Source of the DNA: Podospora pseudocomata
Lineage: Eukaryota > Ascomycota > Sordariomycetes > Sordariales > Podosporaceae
DNA length: 64,000 nt
Assembly (NCBI RefSeq): GCF_035222375.1
Contig: NW_026946366.1
Coordinates: 2,604,001-2,668,000, forward strand
Direction: 5' to 3'
Part shown: piece by piece, positions 46,163 to 57,608 of the stretch
How the letters are laid out: each line of letters starts with the position of its first letter
How positions within the stretch are numbered: position 1 is the first letter of the stretch
Position numbers and translations under genes: made by a program
The notes under the pieces: model-generated
What the model was told of the DNA's origin: nothing
Databases searched by the model: none
The model's input: only the letters and a program-made list of their open reading frames with translations

Positions 46163-48611
46163 ATGCCGCGGTGCAGGCGTTGCAAATTAGAAGCAACGCC
46201 CGACAAGGCTTTGTTTCGTTGTAGACTTTGCACTAGATGTTATCATTCTGCCTGTCATAGGCCACTACCGAAAGACCCAAGGTATGTTTTGCATCTTTAT
46301 CTCCAAGCTTCCATCATTCCCCGGCATCTTGACAGCCTGCCACCTATTCGATACAACGCATAGCTAGCCGTCCTAGATGGTAACCAAACCCCCGCTCCTG
46401 GTTGGCTGTCCTCTCAAGCCCCCCCATGTTATATGGAGTAGTGCCCCACTGATAGCCTATTTTCCCGCGCCGCACAACTCACTCTATTGTTGTTTTACGT
46501 TCTTAATCTTTGTCATAGCCCATCCTATCTCTCAGCATGCTCACCTCACTCCTAACCTCCAACCCCATTGACTAACCACGCTCTCGGATAGTAATTGGGT
46601 CTGCAAAAACTGCAGTGGCCCGCCAGAGACCAAGAAACGCCAGTACTATGAGAAGTCGGCATTGGCACCCTCATCGTCTGCGTGGACCGTTTTGCGAGTC
46701 TCGGCCTCGACAGCCTCCCATGAAGAGGGCTCACGAGAGGCCACCGCCGCCATGTCTGATTCACAGTCGTCTGCGCCCCGCCGTCCTCTTGTAAGTGAAA
46801 GCGATGGGCCGAGTGACGTGGACAGCTGCCCATGGCCAGAATGCAATGCTCAAATCAATGTGAAGGAAGAGCCGATGTGCCCTGAGCACCTTCGACTTTT
46901 GAAAGGAAATAGCCGCCCTCGAGCGCCTGCCGCGCCCACGTCACTTCCCAGCGTGACCGCCAATTTGGCTCCGTCGTCAAAGCCAAACCCGAAAAAGACG
47001 CTGGAACGACCAGCTACGCTTATGCGTAAAACAGCCTCCTCCGGCTTTCCCCACTCCGACTCCAAGCACGGCACACCACCATTCCTCCCGCCAAAGACCA
47101 AAGGGAGCTCGTCCTCTCTACCTCCAGAGCAGAGGCCAGTAATCAACACGATGGCTTCGACGACAGTGGCCTCTGCTCGGTCCCAACTTCCACCGGCGCC
47201 AGCCCGCGCCTATACCGCGCCCATAAGCCCTACTTTGTTGAAAGATATGGAGCCTCCAAAAAAGCGACAAAAGATTTCCCCAATCCTGTCGCAGTCAAAT
47301 GAGTCTAGGCTCAACGGGGCAGGTGCGTCTGCAGACTCGCTCTCTGCTCCGGATTCCCCAGAAAAGCGGCCAGAAAAGGAGCGGAGGGCGGGTCTGAAGC
47401 AGAGTAAGCCGAGTGCGAAAGAACCTGTCAGAAAAATGGCGCCTATGAGGGCCCTTAAGTTCGCCGACGAGCCAGATAATGACCTTGCACGCCCATCTGT
47501 CAGTGGGACTACGGCAACGTCACCAATCAATGGCTCAGCGGAGGTTCTTTCCCAGCGGAATCCTCCCTCTAGATCGGTCTCCTTGAATCTAGATCAAGGG
47601 GGTCACATTGACCGAAGGGAGATTGACTCTAGTCTCCCCCCTCATCCTAGCAAACCCACTTTGACATCTCGTCACGAGTCGCTGGAGATATTTGCCACTA
47701 CGTCCAGTGTCGGGCCCAGTTCTCATCAACCGAGGACGGACTACTTTTTCCAGGAGAAAAGGCCCTCAACAAGTAAGCGTGACGATTCTTCAGAGTCCCC
47801 TCCAATACCTCCTACAGAGACAAACCACTCTACAGCAAACAGCGTAAGCACTCCACCGAGGGTGAAAAAAACCAAGAAACTCGTCATCACTACCAAGGCG
47901 CGACCGCCAGCCAAGGCGACTCGTCCGGTCACTCCAACAGATCTAGACTACTTCATATACTCTCAGCCAGGGGCATCCACCCCGCCTCCCGGCTTGGAGA
48001 TTCCAGGCCTCAACAAACCCCCTCCGGCCTCGCTGTCTGCTGTCTCATCGACAGTCTCGCAGCAGCCATCAAAGGCAAAACCAGTAGAAGATGAGCCTCT
48101 CGCTCTGGACATCGATCCCAGAATACACTACCCGCGAGCTCATTCTCTAGCATGGCACGCGATGAAGGCCCAGGAGATCGAAGCTCGGGGGACGAGAAAG
48201 CAGCGGTTTGGCAAGGCGGCACAAAGTCTGAAAAAGCAAATGGAAGCGCAGGCTGAGTTGAATATACCTTGGGAGGAGACCTTACCTGATATTATTCAGG
48301 AAAACCCGGCTTGGGTGGGGGCGTTGAAGAGCCTGAGGGGCATAATGCCTACACCGGCAGTGGAAGCTGAGGGTGGAGGAGACCTGATGGATCTCTGCAC
48401 GAATGAGGCGATTGCAAAATCTGCGAATGGGAGTGGGACGAGTGGTCCTGTGGTCAATGGAGTGGAGAGAAAGATACGAAAGATGAAGAGGACGGGGAGC
48501 GGGCTGAGCGTTGTGAGTCGAGATGGGGTTTTGAGTTTTGGGGACCGGAACGGGCAAGGGAGCGGAAGTGTAAATGGGAGCTTTGAGCTGAGCGAGTATG
48601 GTATGAACTGA
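46163..48611 (+). CDS. PHD-finger protein with long disordered tail, function unknown
   Basis: The exons 46163-46281 and 46592-48611 give 712 aa. The start MPRCRRC is chosen because an intron-like 3' end lies just upstream. The first 60 residues form a C4HC3 PHD finger: CRRC, CRLC, CYHSAC, then NWVCKNC. The 310 nt intron (GTATGT donor, GACTAACCACG branch, TAG acceptor) splits the finger just before its last Trp-x-Cys-x2-Cys, so each exon alone misses the domain. A second Cys/His cluster (CPWPECNAQINVKEEPMCPEH split over residues about 110-130) may be another small zinc site. The remainder is disordered, rich in Ser, Pro and Lys. A conserved-looking helical segment near the C-terminus contains YPRAHSLAWHAMKAQEIEA and WEETLPDIIQENPAWVGAL. 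PHD fingers usually read histone H3 tails, so a chromatin role is likely. No orthologue name can be given. Confidence 0.82.
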
Positions 48612-50043
48612 CTGAGAGAAAACACGATTCGTGTATAAGGTTATTGGGTTGACTTATCGGCGGGCTGCTGTACAAAGCTTGGTGTCGGGGAGGGAGGGAC
48701 TCGGAGGGGACCAGAAAAGGAGTTGTAAGCATGTTTGGCATCACATTCACAGGCGAGAGGAGTGGCTGACGCGGTGTTTTCTCTACACAGTATACATTTT
48801 TTTGTCGTCGAGGGAAGTCTAGCAAGACATGGGCTATTCTTATAGGAGTACGGGGGGGTGGTTTCCTATTTCTACGGTTTCGTCAAAGCATAGCTGCATT
48901 GGAGGGGCGTCTAGTTAATTGAGTTTATCTTGTTTTTATGTCGTTCTGTGGGTGATTTGGGAAGATAGCGTACATGGCTGAGAGGAGCATAGCGACTGCA
49001 TTGTAGTGGAGCAGGTATAGGTGATAAGACACGAGATAGTCAAATCGATATGGGTGAGGGGAGAGGCTGAGCTGAGAGCTAGGTGCCTGTAATAGTCTTG
49101 TCGCGACTACATGCGACTCTCTCCCAGCTTCATAGAACAAGACTATGATTTCCCAGGCGTAAAAATAGCAATAGAATGGTCTCGCACCAACCAAATAGCG
49201 CTCACCAAATTGAAATTTATCTAGCATAGCTCTCGAAGTTGCACAGTGTGGACGCGCGGAATGGAGCGAGCCATCGGTCTTGTAGGACACACGCACACTG
49301 TGTCGTAAGAAACACCTAGTCCCAATGACCTACATAATATGTAAATTATGCTTGACAACGACCACCGACAGTACAATACAAAATATCATTTCTACTGCTT
49401 GTAGGTTAGGATATCCCCCGCCCCTCTCCCCAACGTCTATAACAAGGCTGCAACAACGCACCTCATTTCCCGCGGAAGTTTGTACCGCGACACCAACGAC
49501 TAGAACTGACACCCGACTAAAAAAGCCCTCTACTTTCAGTGAGCTTTCCAAATGAGAGAGCATTGGAGCAACAGCCCGACAGTTAGTCAAACTTGTAAAC
49601 CCTAAATACATAGCTCTCGACAGCCGACCAACCGTCACCAATCTAACCGGCTGTATATCGGTCACACAGAGAACAACTACCGAAAAAAAAGATGCGACCC
49701 AACACACAAGCAAACGCAAGCAAACCTTTCGATATGTTCTTTCATTTCCATCTACAGTGAGAACTTGGTATTATGTACAAAACAAAAAAAAAAAAAAAAA
49801 AAACCTCGAAAAAACCACAAACTTTATCAATCTCAAGTTCCAGACCGGATATATCCATCCGCACACGCCTCCTCCAATTTGTGATGCCAACCAGCCAGAG
49901 AGCCCCCCTCACCAAACCGAATTTTTAATTGACCCCCAGGTAGCCTCCATGCAAGACAAACAAAAGGAAATGAATATCTCGTAAACTCGCTCGCTTGCTT
50001 TCGTATAATGCACACCCACCCCCTCTTAGACACCACCTCCCGT
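48612..50043. other. Convergent intergenic region with an A20 tract
   Basis: This 1.4 kb region lies between the PHD gene and aconitase 3' ends. It contains an uninterrupted A20 homopolymer (49784-49803) and no recognisable gene. Frames up to about 125 codons on the minus strand lack coding character. Confidence 0.55.
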
Positions 50044-52520
50044 CTAAACAGAAGCACTCTTACTCAACAGATTCAACGCGCTCCCCGCCAAAATAAACCC
50101 AGCCTGGTCCTTGCTAACCTGGTGCTTGACAGGGACCCAAAACTCCTCACCGGTACCCTTCTTGGTAACCTTGAGCTGGACCTCGCCTTGTCCACCATTC
50201 TGGAGCATGTCATACAAGCCCACAGTAGCAACCTCGTCACCGGCAGCAATCTTATCATAATCCTGCTCGTTGGCTAGCGTCAGGGGGACAACACCCTGCT
50301 TCTTGAGGTTGGTTTCGTGAATGCGGGCGAATGACTTGCACACGATGATCCTGGCGCCGAGGTAGCGGGGCTGCAGAGCGGCGTGCTCGCGGGCGGAACC
50401 CTCGCCGTAGTTGTGCTCGGCGACCACGAGCCAGGGCTGGTTGCGCTCCTTCCAGAGCTTGGCCAGCTCGGGAATGGTGTGCTTGGATCCGTCGAGATCG
50501 TAGGCGACGTTGACCTCGCCCGTCTCAGCGTTGACGGCCGTGTTGAGGGTGTTGGCCGAGATGTTGGGGAGGTGGCCTTTGTACTTGAGCCAGGGGCCGG
50601 CGGCGGAGATGGTGTCGGTTGTGCACTTGCCCGATACCTTGACCAAGACCTTGAGGCCGGAAAGGTCAGAGTTGGGGAAGGGCTCAAAGGGCTCGAGAAG
50701 GGCAAGACGCTCCGAGGTGGGAGAGATGGCGACCTTTTCGTTGGGGTTGGGGGGCTGGGAGGCGACCTTAAAGACGTCCTTGCCAATGTCGAAGGGAGTC
50801 TTGGGTCCCTCGAGACCGTGGGGAGCAGGGAACTTGAACTCCTTGCCATCGGGGGTGGTAAGGGAGTCGGTTACGGGGTTGAAGGTGGTGGAACCGGCGT
50901 AGGCCATGGCGGTAACGATCTCGGGCGAGGCGAGGAAGTTCATGGTGTCTAGGTTACCGTCGTTACGGCCGCGGAAGTTGCGGTTGTAAGAGGTGAGAAT
51001 GGCGTTGACTGTGCCCTTCTCGACACCATCCTGGCGCTTCCACTGACCAATGCAGGGACCGCAGGCGTTGGACAGCACAATGCCGCCGGCCTTTTCGAAG
51101 GTCTGAAGGGTGCCGTCTCTCTCGAGGGTGGCACGAATCTGCTCACTGCCAGGAGTGACGTAGAAATCAGCCTTGGGCTTCAGTCCAGCCTCCTCAGCAG
51201 CCCTCACAATGCTTTCGACACGGGTCATGTCCTCATACGAGCTGTTGGTGCAGCTACCAATGAGACCGGCCGAAAGCTTCTCGGGCCACTTCTGCTCCTG
51301 AACTGTGCTCTTGAATTGGGACAGGGGAGTGGAAAGATCAGGAGTATGGGGACCGTTAATATGGGGCTCGAGCTTGGACAGGTCGATTTCGATGAGTTCG
51401 TCGTATTGCGCACCCTCGTCGGCCTTGAACCTGAAGTACGCATCCTCAGAGGCGCCCGCGCCAGGGAAGTTCTGGAAAGCGGCAGCATTCTTGACAGCCT
51501 GCTCTCTGCGAGTAGCCTCGAGGTATCTGGCCGAGGCCTCGGTGTAGGGGAAGATGGAGGTGGTGGCACCAATCTCAGCGCCCATGTTGCAAATGGTAGC
51601 CATACCAGTGCAGCTCAGTGTCTCAACACCAGGACCCGAGTACTCGACAATGTAACCAGTACCGCCACGGACTGTCAAGAGGCCAGCCAGGTGCAGGATC
51701 AGATCCTTGGGAGAAGCCCAGTTGCTAAGCTTACCGGTGAGTCTGACACCAAGGACCTTGGGAGCCTTGAGTTCCCATGGAGCACCGACAAGAGCCTCGA
51801 CGGCATCGGCACCACCAACACCAATGGTGATAGTAGACAAGCCACCGGCGTTGGGGCTATGCGAATCGGTACCGAGCATCATCAAACCGGGGATGGCGTA
51901 GTTCTCCAAGACAGTCTGGTGAATGATACCAGCACCCGGAGCCCAGAAATCCAACCCGTACTTCTTGGCAGCCGACTCAAGGAAGTCAAAGACCTCGTGG
52001 TTGGTCTGAATACCAGCTTGCAAATCGTCATCGGCACCTTTGCTACCCACGATCAGGTGGTCGCAGTGAATACTCGCGGGAATGGCGGTCTGGGGGAGGT
52101 TGCACGACATGAACTGCAAGAGAGCCATCTGAGCCGAGGCGTCCTGCATGTTGACTCTGTCGGGCTTGAGCTTGAGGTTCGCCTTGCCTCTGATATCGCG
52201 GCCATTGTTGGTGTTGTTGAGCAGGGACTCCTCGACATTGTCGAGATGGCTGTAGAGGATCTTCTCGGCCAGCGTCAGCCGCTGGGCGCCCAGCACTCTG
52301 CGGACCTCCGTGTACTTGCTGTGCAGCTTCTCGTATGTTGGTGGGAGGGAGGTGATATTGGAGTATTGTCTCGAGCCCGCTGCTTGGCGAAGCTGCTGGG
52401 TTTGGAAGGCCCTCTGCGATTAGTCACATATGTTAGCGCCGAGTCCCTTTTGTCTCCCTGGAAGAGGAAACATACTCTCAGGGCAACGCCCGAGCGGCTG
52501 GCAAGGTCGATTGGCCTCAT
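50044..52520 (-). CDS. aco1: Mitochondrial aconitate hydratase (aconitase)
   Basis: Aconitase isomerises citrate to isocitrate in the TCA cycle using a [4Fe-4S] cluster. Two exons, 52520-52476 and 52413-50044, give 804 aa. Exon 1 (MRPIDLASRSGVALR) and the start of exon 2 (RAFQTQQLRQAAGSRQYS) form an Arg/Ser-rich mitochondrial presequence. The mature protein shows HCDHLIVGSKGADDD, GTDSHSPNAGGLSTITIGVG, the cluster-ligand segments GLIGSCTNSSYEDM and SNACGPCIGQW, and the swivelling C-terminal domain with AEHNYGEGSAREHAALQPR. All three cluster cysteines are present. The family signature FARIHETNLKKQGVVPL is intact, so the enzyme should be active. Codon usage is strongly biased, as expected of a highly expressed gene. 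The 62 nt intron has a GTATGT donor, TGACTAATCG branch and CAG acceptor. Confidence 0.97.
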
Positions 52521-53308
52521 GATTTATAGTCTGGTTCGCCAAGTTCGTCCAGCTCGGCGGGGTGTGTCGAGGAGGGAAGAAAAATATTTATGACTGTCCA
52601 AATCTTTGCCGGTTGCGCCATCCGCCACGGCAGTCTCTTGGTGGCCCGTTTCAGGGGTCTTCCGATAGCGGAACCGTGCTAAAATCCGGGGTAGTTTACA
52701 GGCTTGATTTGCAACTGTTGCCCTGGAATTCGACTCTGCCTGATGGGTATTCTCCTGTAACGCTGTTCCTATATACGCAAGATATGACGGCGTTTCTGAA
52801 CGATGTCTGTTGTTATACAATCTCTTGTCTAGAGAGGCATCGCACTTCATCTTTAAAGGTGCCCAAATCAACCCTAGTCCGTATCGGAGACCTACATCAT
52901 GGCTCCACGCCAGGGTGATAGCAACAATTGACCAATCACATCGCAGAGAATGCTAATCTTCGAATTGACTGACACCAGGTGAGGGCTTCTGAAAGTTCAC
53001 TTGTCGAGTGATAGTAATCGAACTGTATAGATGGTAATATCCGTCTCCAGGTTCTTCAACCACTACCTCGCTTTGCCTGGTTACAATCGTAAAGCTCGAG
53101 CTTGTGTCCAGCTTAGGGGTTCTCCTCCTACTCTACCTTAAAAAATGTAGCACAGAGTCGATGGAGACATTGTGTGGTAGAGTCTGCAAAGGGAGAACTC
53201 TTTGACGGACGGTTTGGAAGTCGAAATTATTACCGTCACAGGCCTTATGCAAAACAGAGTGCAAAAATGAATGATTCCCTGGAAGGAAAAGGAAAAAGCA
53301 AAATAGAT
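52521..53308. other. aco1 promoter region and tRNA 3' flank
   Basis: This 788 bp region lies upstream of aconitase and downstream of tRNA-Leu. On the minus strand, directly after the tRNA, TTTT (53303-53300) and TTTTT (53297-53293) are good RNA polymerase III terminators. A 118-codon plus-strand frame at 52562-52918 has no recognisable product. Confidence 0.6.
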
Positions 53309-53431
53309 TGATGAGGGTGGGATTCGAACCCACGCCTCTTGCGAGACCAGGAGATCTGGACCCTCGAAAGGGTTCAAGCGGAATTCAGGTGAACCTGAAC
53401 CTGGCGCCTTAGACCGCTCGGCCACCTCACC
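53309..53431 (-). tRNA. tRNA-Leu (anticodon CAG) with a 41 nt intron
   Basis: The minus strand folds as a class II tRNA. Acceptor GGTGAGG pairs with CCTCATC (one G-U), discriminator A. The D-arm starts TGGCCGAGCGGTC. Anticodon stem CCAGG pairs with CCTGG, and the loop is TTCAGG then T, with CAG as anticodon. A long variable arm (CTC GCAA GAG) and T-arm GTGGG-TTCGAAT-CCCAC follow. The intron sits at the canonical position after base 37 and contains CCTGAA, which can pair with the anticodon loop as in other eukaryotic pre-tRNAs. The mature length is 82 nt without CCA. The A box and B box (GGTTCGAATCC) are internal, and T runs follow directly downstream. Confidence 0.95.
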
Positions 53432-55325
53432 ATCTGATGGTTTTGATATAAAATTGGGCTCAATTGTGGGCTTTTGTATGGGGAAAGCCTACTGCTAGTG
53501 GGTGCTCGTGAATAAGGCAGAGGCTGAAAAGCCAGTGGAGACTAAAATGTTGAGTAGATATGAAGTAAGACAACGAGACGGTTACCAACGGGTCAGTTTT
53601 TCTGAAGTCACATCGCAGCTGAGAATGAAATTTGGGGCCCAAGAACAGCAAGTCGATATTGCCATTGCTATAATATCTGAGCCTCAATGCAACGCTCTAG
53701 ATCGATACACGACATTGGACTTGGTTGTAGCTTGACAGAAAATACGAGGATATCAAAGATATGATAACAGCCAAGCATACCACTTGGAGAGGTCGGTGCA
53801 AGTTACACAGCAAGTCAGGCCGCAAGAAACCGTTCTGCCATGTCCGTGACGGAGCACTTTATATGTCTGATAAGGCCGGGATGCAGAAGCACATGCGAAT
53901 GGACCTCCGATGAGATTAAGAAAATACCGCTCTGGCAGACGGGCACCACGTCGCCGGTCAATCTAGCTGACGGGCAATTGTTCCGGCGGCATAACACAAG
54001 TCACAATGTCTGACGTTAGGTGTGGAGACTCCTACTTGGTATAAGGGCACTGAAGACAATGTGATAGGTCTTTTTAAAGATAGCTGAGACCAATCTCCTC
54101 TGCAAAGAAACGAGCTCTGTACCGCGTAAAAGCCTCGGAAGCATCAAATCAGATCGTGATATCACAGAAACCTATATGCAGAGAAGATGCATAATAAGGC
54201 AGCTTCGAACCGTGTTGAAGGTTGACGTGCTCATGAGCCATAGGATATTGAATGTGCCGAAGTATTGCTTTATGTTGGTACGGATATTGGTTTGTTTGTG
54301 ACATCAAGAGGTGGTTTGGTTGTCCTGTGATGCGAGTACAAGGGTGATCGAACTTCATCCTTGGCCGTCATTCTCGATGGGGACAATCGCGAATCGAGAT
54401 GGCAGTTGTCAGTGGTCAGTGGTCAGTGGTCAGTGTCAGGGAATGATCAGCTCCTTATGAGGTGATCAATGAGCTTCTGAAGCTCCACTATTTCGAGACG
54501 GAAAGACGGTCCCCAGCTGCTGACCTGTGTGCCAGTCAGAAGCATGAAAAAATTGGCAGCTTTGGCGGGCAGTCGCCTTGGCGCACGGACTGACATGGGG
54601 CAGTCAGCGGCCAGGAGCCTGAGCCACCCTTTTCGACTTCCAGTTCCCAGATCCCCAATTCCAACTCCATCCCGTTCGAAGGAAGGAAAAAAAAAAAGCG
54701 ACGGCTCTCAGCTTCAGGCCTTCTTGTGCCTGCCCCCTCCCCCCTTCCCCCAGTCCACCGGCCCTTTCCCACGCCACAGGGCTCCTGTCAAATCCACTCT
54801 GTCTGGTTGCTGTCTGCCAGAAGAGTGTCAGAGGAGTTAGCTCGCCTCTGTCTTGTCACCTGGCCGCTTTCGCTCCAGAGCAAAAGCAGCCTGCAACGAA
54901 ACACCATACCAAATTTCACAGGAGCACGGTCACTTTTCTTGGTTTGCAAAGTTGAGACCTGGACAGCCCTGCTTGCTCAGGTTTGGACTTCCCCAGCCAG
55001 ACCGCGATCGACTCTGGGGATCCTGCCCTGCCGTTCCCTCTTGACAGGCCGCAGTTGCGCTTTGCTCCATCGCCCAACTGTGACGTACGGCCTTCGTCTC
55101 GGATCCAACTCGAGTTTGTTCCCATCGACTCTGCACCGCAGGACGGTTCCGGCTGCAGGTGTTCTGACTCTTTGCTCCCGACGACCCAACAGCCCGGAAT
55201 CACCAGCAAACAAACGCATGCCCTCGAAGCGGCCCGGGCGCTGATATCACGATTCCCTGCTCTCCCAGTTCCGGCTGTCGCCATCCTCCAAGATCTATCC
55301 CCGACCTCACGCCCGGTCCCACACA
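53432..55325. other. Intergenic region upstream of the Btz-domain gene
   Basis: This 1.9 kb region contains no recognisable gene. A 7 bp tandem repeat lies at 54408-54435 and an A10 run near 54688-54697. From about 54700 to 55325 the sequence is C/T-rich with open frames on both strands, consistent with a long transcribed 5' leader for the downstream gene. Confidence 0.5.
54408..54435 (+). repeat. Tandem repeat (GTCAGTG)x4
   Basis: Four perfect head-to-tail copies of the 7-mer GTCAGTG are followed by a partial copy. They are intergenic, with no function evident. Confidence 0.9.
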
Positions 55326-57608
55326 ATGGCTGCGGTAACCCGACGGAAAAAAACCATCGGTCAACGTCGTCGTATCGAGGATGACGGAGACGAAGAGGCC
55401 GGCCCTGGCCTTGACCTCGACGATGACTCCCTCACGGACCCATCGAGCGACGAGCACGACCCCGCCGACGATAGTGACACCAGCAACGTCGATGAAGTGT
55501 CGCCGAGGCTGTTGAGTGCTCGCAAGGCACTGGGTAACGGGTCCGCTAAACGTGTATATCGCCATAAACCAGATGTTATTGTTAGCAAGGACAGCGCTAC
55601 CAAGAAGCCTGAGCCCGTCATCGCCGGCGCGGATGTCATGCTGGAGGGCCTGACCTTGGGCGACAAGGAAAACAGAGCAGAGGAACTGGAGTTTGACGAC
55701 ATAAAGACAGATACGAAGCCTGCCACGGCCCCCTCTGTGAAGGATTCGGCGCCGGTCATAGTGAGCTCGACTTCGATTCCAGGTCAACAGCCGCGGACTT
55801 CGCTGCAAGATCAGAAGCGGCGGGAGCATGATGAATACAGGAAGAAAAGGGATGAGGATCCAACCTTTGTACCCAACAGGGGCAACTTCTTCTTGCACGA
55901 CCATCGTCATGCCGGTCCAGCTGCCAATGGATTCCGTCCATACTCCCGTCAGCCATTGCGTGGCCGGGGAGGAGGTCGTGCGGGGGCATTTGGTAGAGAG
56001 TTCATTCCCGTGAAGTATGTTATATGGATCCGCACGATACCTTGACGCTCTACACGGATGCTAACAATGCTTTCCAGCCCTTTCCAAAACCCCTCTGATC
56101 CCACCACACGAGGACCTTGGCAGCATGATATGCATGAACAGGTTGCCGAGCACCCTCCGCCAGCGCCCTACCGGCCATCACGCTACCGTCCAGACCCTGA
56201 AGGGCCTGCCAATGGCAATGGTGTGATTCCATACGCGCCAGCGCCAGAGAGTCCTATCAACCGTAACATGTCATCAGAGAAAGTCTTGGGCACGGTAACT
56301 GTCCGGGTGTACCTCCCAAATGTTTTCGATGGGCCCAAGTTGTTTCCTGGTCTAGTGCTGAAGGCCTACACCAAGTTGCCCGACCACCGGCCCCCCCTTC
56401 GCCGAGACAAACCCGTCCGAATCTCGCTGCCGTACCATTCCGCGCCGGTTATGCCTCGCTATATATATCCAAACCCAGATCGATCCTTCATCTTCATCCC
56501 AAGGGCGCTGCGGCCTAACCAGCAGCGGACCCGGGGCAAAGGTCCTCGATCGATCATGGGATCTGGGCCATTTTCTCGGAGAACAAGTGTATGGGGAGGG
56601 AGCATATATGGAAGCATGTACTCACCCAGCGTCGCGATGAGTCGTCGTTCTTCCATTGCGCATGATATGGGACGTGATTTCATGCTTTCGCCCACTGGAT
56701 CTGCGATCTCGAGACCGCCTCTGCCTGCTGACGCCAACAAACCTGTGGTACGACTGCCACCCTTCGCTCAGGTTCAGGCCCCGGCCCCCATCATGCAAGC
56801 TCCAGCTCCAGCTCCAGCTCCAGCATCTCAGCCAACACACCCGGATGGTGCTGAGAAGGTTGGTCCGTCTGCGGAGTCGTCTATCAACGCTCTGCCCCAG
56901 CCACAAACGCACCCTCTCCCCCAAAGGCCTGCTTTCCAAGAAAACAAGCCCAATTCGATCCCAATGCATCAGCCCCGTCCCCAGAAGGCAGTTTCTATCG
57001 ACAACATCGAGTCTCCTGTTCGACAGAACGCCAATGCGCCTGCCCCGTATCAGCAAGCTTTCCTTCACCAGGTCCCGCCCCAGATATCTAATGGCTTTCC
57101 CCCGGACGTCCACGCCCGCCACCCTTCCTACCAGTCTCAGCTCTCGGTTACACCATTGTCACAAATTCCGGAGCGTGCGATTCATGCTGCTCCGTTCCAG
57201 CCAAACACGTTTGGCCAGCCCGGCTACTACGCTCAGCCATATCCTGCGCTGCAGCCACAACAGGGTTACTACTACCCACAAGGCTATCCGCCCGCCAATA
57301 TGGCGCCTAATGCCAATGCACCTAGTTTTGTGCCAGCAGGCCCACCAGCTCCGCCCCCCATGAACTACGCTGCATCTGCTCAGGGTGATGTTCCCAGTGC
57401 TCAGGGTCCTGGACAAGCACCGACCCCCAACCTGGTGACGCAGGAAGTCAATGGCACTGTTTATTACTTCAATGCCAACGACATTCCTTCTGTCCCCGGA
57501 TATGCACCATTTCCTCCCGCTCAGCCGTTTGCTCCTGGCATGGTTCCTGGGCCTGACGCATATTATTACCAGCAGCCTACCCCCGGAATGGTCTACTATC
57601 CTCAGTAG
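55326..57608 (+). CDS. Btz/CASC3-domain protein (exon-junction-complex type), Pro-rich
   Basis: Two exons (55326-56014 and 56078-57608), joined by a 63 nt intron (GTATGT, GATGCTAACAATG branch, CAG), give 739 aa. After a basic start (TRRKKTIGQRRR) and an acidic, Ser/Asp-rich region comes a Btz signature: RREHDEYRKKRDEDPTFVPN followed by RGNFFLHDHR near residues 176-195. After the splice comes TRGPWQHDMHEQ, the second half of the eIF4AIII-binding motif. In animals this domain (Barentsz/MLN51) clamps eIF4A-III in the exon junction complex. A second conserved-looking block near residues 290-350 starts KVLGTVTVRVYLPNVFDGP. The last 350 residues are Pro/Gln/Tyr-rich, with an Ala-Pro repeat (56797-56825) and many YYYPQ-like motifs, typical of mRNP proteins. 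Domain identification is by eye; function is inferred from family knowledge. Confidence 0.82.

Noticed and set aside
51316-52593. 425-codon plus-strand open frame
   Set aside because: It lies entirely antisense to aconitase. Its length follows from that gene's biased codon use, and the peptide resembles nothing.
55200-55910. 236-codon minus-strand open frame
   Set aside because: It is antisense to the Btz-domain gene and its leader; no family resemblance.
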